Source: Paenibacillus periandrae (lineage in GTDB: Bacteria; Bacillota; Bacilli; Paenibacillales; NBRC-103111). Taken from it: 64,000 bases of DNA. The notes below the pieces were generated by a model that worked only from the letters and a program-made list of their open reading frames with translations, was not told the DNA's origin and did no database searches. The stretch is taken from assembly GCF_022458865.1 (NCBI RefSeq), contig NZ_JAJNMU010000015.1, positions 62,001 through 126,000 on the forward strand. The letters run 5' to 3'. Position numbers and translations under genes: made by a program. Below, one piece after another: positions 44,624 to 53,900 of this stretch; the first letter of the stretch is position 1; each line of letters opens with the position of its first letter.

Positions 44624-45445
44624 TTATTTTGCAATCGGATAATCGCTTTCCACCCAAGTATGACCCATTTTCAGAAGGGCTTCATTTGTTACATTAAAAT
44701 ATTTAGTAGATTGAACACCTGGGTGATCAGGTGTAGGGTCGTCGAAGACGGTATCGAGCATATACCAGCTGTTATCTATGTTCACTGCATTCCACATGTG
44801 GGTTTGCGCAGGATCATCATTTATGTAACCAACCACGAGCTGACTTGTTATCCCTGCTTTGTTAAGAAGCTTATTTGTTAGGATCGCATAGCCTTGGCAG
44901 ACGGCTTTTTTGTTGAAGAGTGCTGAGTAAGCTGTATGTCCGATGTCGTCCAAATTTTCATAAGAGGTATTGGAGACCACATAGTCGTGAATGGCAGCTT
45001 CTTTTTCAAAATTGTTCATGTTTGGTGTCAGGATTTCATTCAGAATACGGTCAACCTCATTGTTTACGTATTGGTCTTGTTCTAATGATGTAAGATATTG
45101 CGGCTGTAGAGTGATCGTAATATTACCGATGCTTCCCTTCATATTCATAGACAGATCTTTCATGTTCCAGTACAGTTCTTCATCAAGATTCCGTTGCGCG
45201 TGGTCTATAGTATTTTTAATTGCTTGCACGTAGCTTTTGGAGTCTTCTGCATCTTTCGATGTGTAGGTGATTGTAATGGAGTCTGGTTTTTTAGCAAGCT
45301 CAGCCTGAATGGTTAGTTCCAGCTCTGTTAAATTACTAGCTTGCAGTGGTGCATTGGCGCTTGCAGTCCCTGCTTGTGCCAACGAAGAGAGAAGAAAAAG
45401 CACAATGGTGAGCAGAGCGGTGGAAACCTTCAATTTGGAATACAT
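44624..45445 (-). CDS. Secreted transglutaminase-like (papain-fold) protein
   Basis: 273 residues from the ATG at 45445, preceded by AAAGGAGG. An upstream in-frame ATG at 45466 overlaps that site. The signal peptide is residues 1-31 (cut near A-S-A-N). The C-terminal transglutaminase-core domain has the full triad Cys183 (A-V-C-Q-G-Y), His216 (T-H-M-W-N-A) and Asp231 (L-D-T-V-F-D-D). It may crosslink or cut surface proteins outside the cell. It is converging with sortase and adhesin and is governed by a c-di-GMP riboswitch, so matrix or adhesin modification is a sound inference. Confidence 0.88.
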   Translation of the reverse strand: MYSKLKVSTALLTIVLFLLSSLAQAGTASANAPLQASNLTELELTIQAELAKKPDSITITYTSKDAEDSKSYVQAIKNTIDHAQRNLDEELYWNMKDLSMNMKGSIGNITITLQPQYLTSLEQDQYVNNEVDRILNEILTPNMNNFEKEAAIHDYVVSNTSYENLDDIGHTAYSALFNKKAVCQGYAILTNKLLNKAGITSQLVVGYINDDPAQTHMWNAVNIDNSWYMLDTVFDDPTPDHPGVQSTKYFNVTNEALLKMGHTWVESDYPIAK

Positions 45446-45474
45446 AGCAAAAACCTCCTTTGTCATTAAGCCAT

Positions 45475-45510
45475 GCCAAAAGAGGGTACAATATAATGTT
45501 GCCTCTTGGC
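45475..45510 (-). promoter_or_regulatory. Riboswitch expression-platform hairpin
   Basis: On the transcript, GCCAAGAGG pairs with CCUCUUUUGGC (two-base bulge). Its first GCC is the closing strand of the aptamer, so the two folds exclude each other. No U run follows. The mechanism may be mRNA stability or translation control rather than plain termination. Confidence 0.55.
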
Positions 45511-45585
45511 GACCCGACGATCATAGCAAAATGCTTTAGACTCGTGGCTTTGCGTCCCTGCCTTTCGACAGGTTTGCCTTTTTCA
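45505..45585 (-). promoter_or_regulatory. c-di-GMP-I (GEMM) riboswitch aptamer
   Basis: The minus strand reads GGCAAACCTG, then a GAAA tetraloop hairpin (CCTGTC-GAAA-GGCAGG), the conserved GGGACGCAAAGCC, and a second stem ACGA...AGCA-TTT-TGCT...TCGT closed by GGGTCGCC. These are the conserved blocks and layout of class I c-di-GMP riboswitches. It lies ~63-140 bases before the start of the transglutaminase-like gene and directly after a promoter. Confidence 0.93.
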
Positions 45586-45606
45586 AAAGTTATTAGATTT
45601 GAGTTT

Positions 45607-45635
45607 ATAATACCATAGGGTACTATGAAGTTCAA
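45607..45635 (-). promoter_or_regulatory. SigA-type promoter of the riboswitch/transglutaminase transcript
   Basis: Minus strand -35 TTGAAC (45630-45635), a 17-base spacer and -10 TATTAT (45607-45612). It predicts a start near 45600, about 20 bases before the aptamer. Confidence 0.78.
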
Positions 45636-45725
45636 CCTGTATTAGCCATGAAGGCTGGTATAAAACGAAAGACTCGATTGAGTAAACCCGTCCAGGTATG
45701 CTACTATTTGATCATTATGAACAGG

Positions 45726-45746
45726 GCTTCTTCCTTAAGAAGAAGC
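45726..45746 (+). other. Stem-loop in the leader of the M20 gene
   Basis: Perfect 8-base stem GCTTCTTC/GAAGAAGC with a CTTAA loop, followed by ATCTTTGT. The tail is too poor in T to be a sure terminator; it may be an attenuator or mRNA-stability element. Confidence 0.4.
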
Positions 45747-45778
45747 ATCTTTGTATGTAACGGAAGGGAGCGGTAAGA

Positions 45779-47053
45779 GTGAAGACTCAGCTGGAAGCAT
45801 TGCTTCAACAAGTAGACCAGCGGCAGATGGAGCTCATCGATCTGGTCGAGCGTTTGATCCGGTTTCAGACACCGGCACCACCAGCTCGCAATACGGAGGA
45901 AGCACAGCAGTTTGTCGCTGCATTTTTGCAGGATAAGGGCTTTGTTATTGATAAATGGGACGTATACCCAGGAGATCCGAATGTCGTTGGCGTGTTAAAA
46001 GGCAGTGAATCGGATACGCACAAAAGCTTGATTATTAACGGTCATATGGATGTGGCCGAGGTGAGCCCGAACGAGGCTTGGGAAACGACACCGTTCACTC
46101 CGATTGTCAGGGATGGTGCGATCATTGGCCGAGGTGCTGCTGATATGAAGGCAGGGCTTGCCGGAGCACTGTTTGCTACTCAGCTGCTGCATGACGCAGG
46201 CATCCGACTGCCCGGTGATCTTACATTCCAATCCGTGATTGGTGAGGAAGTGGGTGAAGCAGGAACACTGGAATGCTGCAAACGCGGGTACAGTGCGGAT
46301 TTTGCCGTTGTTGTCGATACGAGTGATTTGCATATTCAAGGGCAGGGCGGCGTCATTACAGGCTGGATCACGGTGAAAAGCAAGCAAACCTTTCACGATG
46401 CGACGAGAAGGAGTATGATCCATGCCGGAGGCAAGCTGTTCGGTGCAAGCGCTATTGAGAAAATGGTGAAGCTGGTTCAAGGGCTGCAGGATTTGGAGCG
46501 TCACTGGTCCGTAATCAAAAGCTATCCGGATTGTCCACCAGGTGCAAGTACGATCAACCCTGCCGTTATTGAGGGAGGACGACATGCTGCGTTCATTGCC
46601 GATGAGTGCCGACTATGGATCACCGTACATTTTTATCCGAATGAGACCCATGAACAAGTGGCCCAAGAAATCGAGGAGCATATCAGATTGGTGGCTGCTG
46701 GAGATGTATGGCTTCGAGATAATCCCCCTGAGTTTACATGGGGTGGTTCGTCGATGATTGAAGATCGCGGCGAAATCTTCCCTTCATTGGAGGTGGACCC
46801 GCAGCATGCCGCTGTTCGTGCGTTAATGGGGGCTCACGAGCGTATTTTGAACCGCAGGCCTATTGTTGATGTATCACCGACTGTCACCGATGGGGGCTGG
46901 TTTGGGGCTGCAGGTATTCCCGCAGCTATTTATGGACCGGGCGATTTGGGCAATGCCCATGCTGTCAACGAGCAGGTATCGATTCAGCAGGTAGTAGATT
47001 TCACCAAAGTCATGCTTCAATTTATATACGAATGGGGACATACGAAGAAGTAA
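45779..47053 (+). CDS. ylmB: M20-family amidohydrolase, YlmB-like formylaminopyrimidine deformylase
   Basis: 424 residues, almost the length of Bacillus YlmB. It starts at GTG behind GGAAGGGAGCGG. Zinc ligands and catalytic residues of the ArgE/DapE class are G-H-M-D-V, G-R-G-A-A-D-M-K, the E-E pair in I-G-E-E-V-G-E and a late G-N-A-H. In isolation the substrate would be open, but tenA follows 32 bases later. YlmB and TenA act in sequence in salvage of the thiamin pyrimidine: YlmB removes the formyl group of the degraded base, and TenA then hydrolyses the aminopyrimidine. No TPP riboswitch is visible upstream. Confidence 0.78.
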   Translation: MKTQLEALLQQVDQRQMELIDLVERLIRFQTPAPPARNTEEAQQFVAAFLQDKGFVIDKWDVYPGDPNVVGVLKGSESDTHKSLIINGHMDVAEVSPNEAWETTPFTPIVRDGAIIGRGAADMKAGLAGALFATQLLHDAGIRLPGDLTFQSVIGEEVGEAGTLECCKRGYSADFAVVVDTSDLHIQGQGGVITGWITVKSKQTFHDATRRSMIHAGGKLFGASAIEKMVKLVQGLQDLERHWSVIKSYPDCPPGASTINPAVIEGGRHAAFIADECRLWITVHFYPNETHEQVAQEIEEHIRLVAAGDVWLRDNPPEFTWGGSSMIEDRGEIFPSLEVDPQHAAVRALMGAHERILNRRPIVDVSPTVTDGGWFGAAGIPAAIYGPGDLGNAHAVNEQVSIQQVVDFTKVMLQFIYEWGHTKK

Positions 47054-47085
47054 CCTTACTTAATAAAGAAAAGAGGAAGTCATCT

Positions 47086-47757
47086 ATGTCATTTTCAACT
47101 TACTTACATGAAAAGCTCCAGCGTGTCTGGAGGCAAAACCATACTCACCCTTTTGTACAGGAGCTGGGGCAGGGAACGCTCCCCATCGAAAAGTTTCGCT
47201 TCTATATGGTTCAGGACTATTTGTATTTAATCGATTATGCGAAGCTGTTTGCTCTGGGCGCTGTAAAAGCGAATGATATCGGGACGATGGGCAAGTTTGC
47301 TGCACTGCTGAACTCCACGATGAATGAGGAGATGTCTCTGCATCGCGACTACGCAGCTCGTTTTGGGATTTCGCTAGAGGAGTTGGAGCAGGCCGAACCC
47401 TCTCCCATCACGCTGGCTTACACACACTATATGCTTAACGCTGCACACAATGGGTCTTTGGCTGATCTGGTTGCGGCACTGCTTCCATGTATGTGGAGCT
47501 ATTGGGAGATTGGGGTGGAGCTGAATCAAATACCAGGAGCGTCCGAGCATGAATGGTATGGAGAATGGGTGCGGATGTACAGCTCGGAGGAATTTGGCGA
47601 TTTGGCTCGCTGGTGCCTGGATCTGTTCGATCAATTGACAGAGGGTAAGCCGCAGGCAGAGCTGGACCGGCTGGAAACGATTTTCTTGAACACGACCCGC
47701 TATGAAACGCTGTTCTGGGATATGGCTTATAATCAGGAAACATGGCCAACTCGTTAA
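47086..47757 (+). CDS. tenA: Aminopyrimidine aminohydrolase/thiaminase II
   Basis: 223 residues, ATG at 47086 behind AAAGAGGAAG. Catalytic residues at the same positions as in B. subtilis TenA: Asp44 (V-Q-D-Y), Cys135 (L-L-P-C-M-W-S-Y) and a Glu at 207 (R-Y-E-T-L-F-W). The enzyme converts 4-amino-5-aminomethyl-2-methylpyrimidine to the hydroxymethyl form for thiamin synthesis and can split thiamin. It is co-transcribed with the ylmB-like gene. A convergent terminator follows. Confidence 0.92.
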   Translation: MSFSTYLHEKLQRVWRQNHTHPFVQELGQGTLPIEKFRFYMVQDYLYLIDYAKLFALGAVKANDIGTMGKFAALLNSTMNEEMSLHRDYAARFGISLEELEQAEPSPITLAYTHYMLNAAHNGSLADLVAALLPCMWSYWEIGVELNQIPGASEHEWYGEWVRMYSSEEFGDLARWCLDLFDQLTEGKPQAELDRLETIFLNTTRYETLFWDMAYNQETWPTR

Positions 47758-47801
47758 AATAATGAAATAATGGACTGCAATTTGCTGACCCATATAGAAA
47801 A

Positions 47802-47845
47802 ACAAGCCAGAAGAGGATGAATATACTCGCTCTCTGGCTTGTTTG
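47802..47845. terminator. Bidirectional terminator between tenA and lmrB-like gene
   Basis: Stem ACAAGCCAGA/TCTGGCTTGT, with AAAAA to the left and TTT to the right. It serves the two converging operons. Confidence 0.85.
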
Positions 47846-47851
47846 GCGTTC

Positions 47852-49279
47852 TTATTTTACACGAGAAGATTTAATAAAGAGAGATATGACCATACCCACG
47901 ATGGCAAGAATGAGACCGAAAATGAAGGAATCTTGAACGCCCGCAGTTAATGCGGCGCTAATTGCTGCTGGGTCAGCTGGATTTGTCACATGTTTCATAT
48001 AACTGCTTTGGGAGGCTGACATAATGGTAATGGCAACAGCCGTACCGATAGCTCCCGACACCTGCTGCAGTGTATTCATTGTAGCAGTCCCATCGGGATA
48101 CAGATCTTTGGGTAATTGATTCAGACCATTGGTCTGGGCAGGCATCATCACCATGGACACACCGATAAAAAGAAAGGAATGCAGCAAGACCACCGTTAGT
48201 ATAGAAGTTTCAGTGTTGACAGTGGAAAGTATCCATAACATGACAATCATGATAGTAAATCCAGGAACAACCAGTCCCCGAGGTCCATATTTGTCAAAAA
48301 TACGACCTGTTAATGGCGACATCAAACCATTCAATACGCCTCCTGGCAACAGCACAAGCCCTGCTGAGAATGCCGCTAATGCCAGCCCCGTTTGCAAGTA
48401 TAAGGGTAGCAGAATCATAGAAGACAGAATGATCATAAAAGTGATAAATACAGCTAATAAACCTAAAGTAAACATGGGATATTTAAATACGCGTAAATCT
48501 ATCATCGGCTTGCTCATTTTAAGCTGTCTCAACGAAAACAAGAGTAGTGCGGCCAAACCTACAACGATAGTTGAAATCACGATACTGCTGCCCCAACCAC
48601 TTTCACCTGCACTGCTGAAGCCGTACACAATGCCGCCAAAGCCTATGGTCGATAAAATAATCGAAGGGACATCAATTTTGGGCTTGGTGATGGTCGAGAC
48701 ATTTTGCATGTAGGTAATGCCAGATAATAACGCGATGACAAGAAACGGTAACGAAACCCAGAAGATCCAATGCCAATTCAAATTCTCGATAATTAAACCG
48801 GAAACCGATGGACCAATAGCGGGCGCAAACATGATGACTAATCCCATCAGCCCCATGGTCGCTCCTCTTTTATGAATCGGAAAGATCAATAAGATTGTAT
48901 TGAACATAAGAGGTAACAATAAACCGGTGCCGATGGCTTGTATAACACGGGCTAGCATGAGCATGCCGAAGCCTGGTGCTACTGCCGCGACGAGCGTTCC
49001 GATAATGGAGAAGACCAATGACGCTGTAAATAATTGACGAGTACTGAACCATTGAAGCAAGAGGCCAGAAACGGGAACCAGAATCCCCAAGGTTAGCAAA
49101 TAACCTGTTGTCAGCCATTGTACCGTGGAAGAGCTAACCTGAAATACGTTGATTAAATCACCAAGTGCCATATTTAAAGCTGTCTCACTAAATAATCCAA
49201 TGAACCCTGCAATTAAAAAGGAAATTAAAATAGGGGTTGTTCTAATGACTTGCTGCTGCGGTGATGCAAGTGTTGACAT
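47852..49279 (-). CDS. lmrB: DHA2-family (14-TM) multidrug MFS exporter, LmrB-like
   Basis: 475 residues (LmrB of B. subtilis is of similar length), ATG at 49279 behind TGGAGGAAT. About fourteen membrane helices. It has the DHA2 sequence G-Y-L-L-T-L-G-I-L-V-P-V-S-G, motif C-like G-P-S-V-S-G after helix 5, and the W-H-W-I-F-W segment. It pumps drugs out using the proton gradient. It follows the tetR gene by 73 bases in the same direction, with an LmrA/YxaF-type operator upstream, which reproduces the lmrAB arrangement. Lincomycin/puromycin export is inferred from homology only. Confidence 0.85.
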   Translation of the reverse strand: MSTLASPQQQVIRTTPILISFLIAGFIGLFSETALNMALGDLINVFQVSSSTVQWLTTGYLLTLGILVPVSGLLLQWFSTRQLFTASLVFSIIGTLVAAVAPGFGMLMLARVIQAIGTGLLLPLMFNTILLIFPIHKRGATMGLMGLVIMFAPAIGPSVSGLIIENLNWHWIFWVSLPFLVIALLSGITYMQNVSTITKPKIDVPSIILSTIGFGGIVYGFSSAGESGWGSSIVISTIVVGLAALLLFSLRQLKMSKPMIDLRVFKYPMFTLGLLAVFITFMIILSSMILLPLYLQTGLALAAFSAGLVLLPGGVLNGLMSPLTGRIFDKYGPRGLVVPGFTIMIVMLWILSTVNTETSILTVVLLHSFLFIGVSMVMMPAQTNGLNQLPKDLYPDGTATMNTLQQVSGAIGTAVAITIMSASQSSYMKHVTNPADPAAISAALTAGVQDSFIFGLILAIVGMVISLFIKSSRVK

Positions 49280-49352
49280 GCGATATTCCTCCAATAAAAG
49301 CTTTGATTGACCTGTGTTGATACTATTTTCTGAAGTTGTATGCGGTATGAAA

Positions 49353-49928
49353 TTATTTTATAGATAATAATAACGGGATCTGTTCAGCAATGGCCCGGAG
49401 CGGAGCTCCGTTTGTGGCAGTTAATGAATAAACAATTCCGCCTTCTATTAAAGCGTTGATGACAATACTTAAATCCTTGGACTGCTTATCGCTGTAGCCT
49501 GCTCCTAATAGTTTCTTAGTGTACATAGATTGCCACTCCTCAAAAGCAGCATGACAGGCAATTCGTATAGGCTCACTCGTCGAATGCTTTTCACCTGCTA
49601 TCGTTCCGATCGACAAGCCGGGAAATGCATTTGTTTTATCAAAAATTCCCTCGGACAATTGGTAAATATGAGTCTGAATCGCTTGCACAGGATCTTCAAT
49701 GCTTGTAAATACCTCTTGAATTTCGCCAATAACGATCTCTTTCGTATAATGAATCGCCGCTATAGCTAATTCTTCCTTGCCTTTGGGAAAATAATGGTAC
49801 AGTGACCCCTTAGGGATACCACTTTCCTCAATAATGTCATTAAGTCCTACACCATAGTAGCCATGTATTCGAAAAAGCCGGGAAGCGACTTCAATCAGAA
49901 TGTCTCTGGAATTTTTTTTGTCTGCCAT
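49353..49928 (-). CDS. lmrA: TetR-family repressor, LmrA/YxaF-like
   Basis: 191 residues. The N-terminal TetR helix-turn-helix is at ~9-56 (A-S-R-L-F-R-I-H-G-Y-Y-G-V, D-I-I-E-E-S-G-I-P-K-G-S-L-Y-H-Y-F). The C-terminal ligand domain (C-H-A-A-F-E-E-W, I-N-A-L-I-E-G-G) matches the LmrA/YxaF subgroup. It is the first gene of the operon with the exporter. A matching operator lies 21 bases upstream of its start, so it represses itself and the exporter until a drug binds. Confidence 0.88.
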   Translation of the reverse strand: MADKKNSRDILIEVASRLFRIHGYYGVGLNDIIEESGIPKGSLYHYFPKGKEELAIAAIHYTKEIVIGEIQEVFTSIEDPVQAIQTHIYQLSEGIFDKTNAFPGLSIGTIAGEKHSTSEPIRIACHAAFEEWQSMYTKKLLGAGYSDKQSKDLSIVINALIEGGIVYSLTATNGAPLRAIAEQIPLLLSIK

Positions 49929-49948
49929 AGCTGAATCACCTTCCTGAA

Positions 49949-49966
49949 ATTATAACAACCGGTCTA
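49949..49966. promoter_or_regulatory. LmrA/YxaF-type operator
   Basis: ATTATA-ACAA-CC-GGTCTA agrees with every fixed position, as I recall it, of the LmrA/YxaF box (AWTATA, four variable bases, N-Y-G-GTCTA). It lies just upstream of the tetR start. Confidence 0.75.
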
Positions 49967-50093
49967 TTAGTAGAATAGGGGTATATCCCGGATTTGTCAA
50001 CTTTCCTTCACACAACAAGGCGACCACTCCCGGTACAATACCGTAAAGTGATCGCTGCTGAACATGCCCTTATGATGCAGTCTAATCTTGAAG

Positions 50094-50900
50094 TCATTCC
50101 CTTTTCTTGCTTGAGGCGGTCAAAACCGCATCAAACATATCGATAATTTCCAAAAACCGCTCCGCTTCCCGGAAAACGTGATCTGCCAATAAGGGGTGGA
50201 TGATACTTTTAATTTTACATGCATAGATTAAATCTCTCGCCGTTTGTTTAAAATCGCGTAACGATTTCACGGAGACCCGATTCTGATCCAGAAATTGGTT
50301 TAATAGAGGCTGTGTTTGCGATTGCGGACGCATAGAGCTCAAATCCTGGGCCTGGAACAGCAATTGATCAAAATCCTGGCTGAACTCGCGTGCCTGATCT
50401 ACCAGCTTACGTTCGGATGGATCAAGAAGATGCCCTATGAATTTGGCGTGGTCTGCCATGATTTTCAGGAAAAACACATTTTCATCAAGAATCGCATCCT
50501 GCAGCGGCTCCAGCTTGCCTTGGTTCAGTTCTTCCAGACGATTTCGAAAATAATTCGCTTCCCGACTAACATGATCGACCAATAGGGGGAAGTTGTTTTG
50601 CCCGGGAAGCTGACAGGTCAATATCAGCCCTAATATTTTTCTTTTGAACACCCATATATGTGAGACTGCTGTATGTACTTCCGTGTTGAATTGTCGTATA
50701 GAGGAAGGATCCGTATCCAAACCGAAAGCATGCGATTTGTGTTCAATGCCTTCAAACAATTTGTAAAAGTAATTCGCTTCATTAATGAGCTGAGTATCCT
50801 CGCAGCGAAAGCCCAGTCGCAAGAAAAATGAATGTTCTTTCATGATGCGGGACCAAAAGCGAATTTCATCAATAGAACGTACGACAAAAGCATCCGGCAC
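50094..50900 (-). CDS. DUF2935 protein (paired helical ferritin-like domains)
   Basis: 268 residues from a GTG at 50900, chosen because TTGGGAGG lies eight bases upstream. The frame is open further but would overlap the kinase gene. Two related helical halves each carry F/Y-x-x-x-H and E-H/D-H motifs: W-S-R-I-M-K-E-H-S-F-F-L-R-L-G-F near 14, then D-H-V-S-R-E-A-N-Y-F-R and H-V-F-R-E-A-E-R-F-L. This pattern could bind metal. The function is unknown. It is downstream of, and perhaps co-transcribed with, the hybrid kinase. Confidence 0.85.
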   Translation of the reverse strand: MPDAFVVRSIDEIRFWSRIMKEHSFFLRLGFRCEDTQLINEANYFYKLFEGIEHKSHAFGLDTDPSSIRQFNTEVHTAVSHIWVFKRKILGLILTCQLPGQNNFPLLVDHVSREANYFRNRLEELNQGKLEPLQDAILDENVFFLKIMADHAKFIGHLLDPSERKLVDQAREFSQDFDQLLFQAQDLSSMRPQSQTQPLLNQFLDQNRVSVKSLRDFKQTARDLIYACKIKSIIHPLLADHVFREAERFLEIIDMFDAVLTASSKKRE

Positions 50901-50952
50901 ATGAATAACCTCCCAAGGTATATTTGTAATACCATATGCGAGGCATTCATGA

Positions 50953-53900
50953 TTATACATTATTTGAACGAAATGAAATGTTGGGAATGATGAAGCTAAC
51001 CGTTGTGCCTTGGTCAACTTTGCTTTGAATCTGAAGTCCTGCACCATAAAGCTGCTTCAAGCGCTGATCTGTGTTGAACAGACCAATACCGCTCTTTTTG
51101 TCGTGGTGGCCGTCAAGTAATCCCTTCAGCTTCTGCTCATCCATACCGACACCATTATCTATGATCGATATTTCAATATAGTCTGCGATAGGGCGAATCC
51201 GAATCTGTACGGTTCCTCCATTAGCGCGTTTGAGAACACCGTGATTTAACGCATTTTCTACCAGCGTCTGGATGGACAATGGAGGCAGCTTGGCGTGAAG
51301 GTGTTGTTGAATTTCCCAGACAACCTGCAGCCGTTCATCGAACCTTTCCTTTTCTATATATAAATAGGAACGGACAAGCTCAATCTCGTTATCCAGGGTA
51401 ACCTCCGGCTCCAGGTTTTGCAGGCTGAAGCTGGATCGCATATAAGTGCCAAATACCTCAAGGAGAAGCCTCATTCTTTCTATGTCCAGATCACCAAGAG
51501 CAGAAATCGAATTTAACGTGTTGAACAAAAAATGCGGCTTGATTTGGGCGTGCAGCCATGCAGCTTCCATCCGAAGCTGTTCACCTATCGATTTTTTTAA
51601 ATCCGTCAGGGCACGCACTCGGGATTTTAATTCCAGCGCATCCATCGGTTTAATTACATAATCGTTGGCCCCTGCAAGGAAGCCGGTATAAATATCCTCT
51701 GAACGGCTGCGTGCGGTCAATAGCAGAATCGGCAGCTCTGATAAGGAGAAGCGCTCACGAATGAGACGCGACAATTCATAGCCAGACATGTGCGGCATCA
51801 TAATGTCGGTGATGACCAGATCCCAATGCTCCCTTATAACACGTGCTATCGCTTCCTTGCCATTAGTTACCGTGACGATATCGTAATTTTCGATTTCCAG
51901 CATACTCTGAAGAATTTTCAGGTTAAGTGGATCATCGTCCACAGCCAGGATGCGTTGCTTGCTGCCGCTGCTCACAGCTATCGGTTCAGAAAAATGCTCT
52001 GACACTTCGCTTGATACGGCTGCGGCTGATTCTGAAATAACTTCTAAAGACCCATAGATGGAGCTGGAGGCATGGGGTTCCCTTTGATTCGCTTCCTGTT
52101 TCTCTGCGGGATTGAATAGCGGCAGGGTAAAGGTGAATACAGAGCCTTGGGATGATGTCGCGCTGACGTGGATATTACCTCCGTGTAATTCTACCAGCTG
52201 CTTGCAAATATTGAGTCCAAGTCCGAGACCGCCGCCTACAGCTGTGATACTGGAATCACCTTGCTCATATCGCTGAAAGATCCGCAGCCGCACCTCTTCA
52301 TCCATACCCGTTCCTGTATCGGCAATATGAATGCTGGCCATTCCAGCCTCAACTTGAGCGGTAATGGTGACATAACCTTCGTTTGTATATTTGATAGCAT
52401 TGTGAATCAGATTAAATAAAATTTGGACAAGCCGATTCTCGTCGGCATAGACACTCGGGAATGGCTCCGGGATATTCAGAATGAGCTGAATCGGCTTACC
52501 CTCGGTCATAAATTGCAGCATGTCGACAACACCTGAGGCCACGGAATGCAGGTCAATTCGGGTTCGCTGCAGATGAATCTTGTTCTCCTCAAGCCGATTC
52601 AAATCCAGCAGATCGTTCAGCAGGAAGGTCATACGACGACCTACATGGATCAGCAGCTCCATATTTCGCGTATTCGTGTCATTCATAGCTTTTCCATCGC
52701 TATCCAGAACCGTTTGGGCGATATTAATGATGCCATGAAGCGGGTTGCGTAATTCATGTGACGTATTCGCCAGAAAATCATCCTTCAGCTTGTCGACTTT
52801 TTTGAGCTTGTCCGCAAGCTTCACAATTTCAATAGAATTCCGGAAAGACCGTTTGAACCAGTAAATCGCAAACCCGAGGAAGTTAATAATCAGATCGAAG
52901 GGATAGTAGGTCATCTCGATCGAACCGGCATTACGGGTAATTCCCCATACGATATTGGTAATGATGCTTACAGACCCCAACAGTAAAAAGATGGCATCCA
53001 TGTCCCCGTTGATTACTGCTCGAAGCAGAATTCCTGGAATAATCAGATTAGAGAGTAATAAAATAACGGCGAGCAAAAACCACGTCTTAATGATAGCTTC
53101 GGTATTAGCGCAAACAATAAATAAGCTGTAAAGACTGCAAAAATAGGGAAACCAGACAAAAACTTTCATTTTCGTATAATCAGGAAACAAATGCTTCATA
53201 AATTGCACGAAGAATGCAGTCAGACCAATATAAGCTATAAAAAAAACTTTTAAAGACCAATCCTGTTGAATGGGCATCCAGATCAGCAGCAATCGGTCGT
53301 CATCGACAACAACACTAAGGATCGTAAACAGGTTTAATAGAGCAAAGTAGATCAATGCCTTTTGACGAGTGCCTATAAAATACAACAAGATGGCATATAC
53401 CGCGTGCAGTAATAGAACGACACACAGCAGGAGCTGCATGCTCATCGTAAATAAGGTTTCATGGTTGATGGCAGGCTGGAATCCAAATCGAATAGGCTGA
53501 ATGATGCCTCCGGGACCAAAGCGGCTGGCATTGGATACCTGAATAACCACCTCGATCTCAGGCGTATCCGGTGTGAAAAATACGGAGTAAGGGATGTCAA
53601 CAGCCATATACGCATCCGGGCTTTCTGCAGGAAGACCAGCGCCTCCGAGCAGCCGAGCGTTCACGAACAGCTGAGAAGCTGTTTGGATTTTGGGGATTCG
53701 TATGCCATAGGACTGATCCATCGTATGATTAGTCAAAATTCGCAGTCTATAAGTCCCGACGTTGAATGCAGCCTCAGAATCAAGCTGAGGATAGCTATCC
53801 CAGTTGGATGGTACTTGAATAAAGCTTTTTTCCTTAGTGGAAGAATGCGTTTGTATGGTATTTGGATGTAAAAGCGAATTCGGATAAAATTCCCACTGAC

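Larger units (their letters stand above)
45446..45778. other. Intergenic region with riboswitch, promoter and hairpin
   Basis: 333 bases between the divergent transglutaminase-like and M20 genes. The left part holds the minus-strand leader with the c-di-GMP riboswitch, its expression platform and its promoter. The right part (45640-45778) is the leader of the M20 gene with one stem-loop. No coding frame is supported. Confidence 0.7.

Noticed and set aside
45640..45778. TPP riboswitch before the ylmB-tenA pair
   Set aside because: The conserved CTGAGA and ACCTGATCTGGATAATGCC-like segments are absent.
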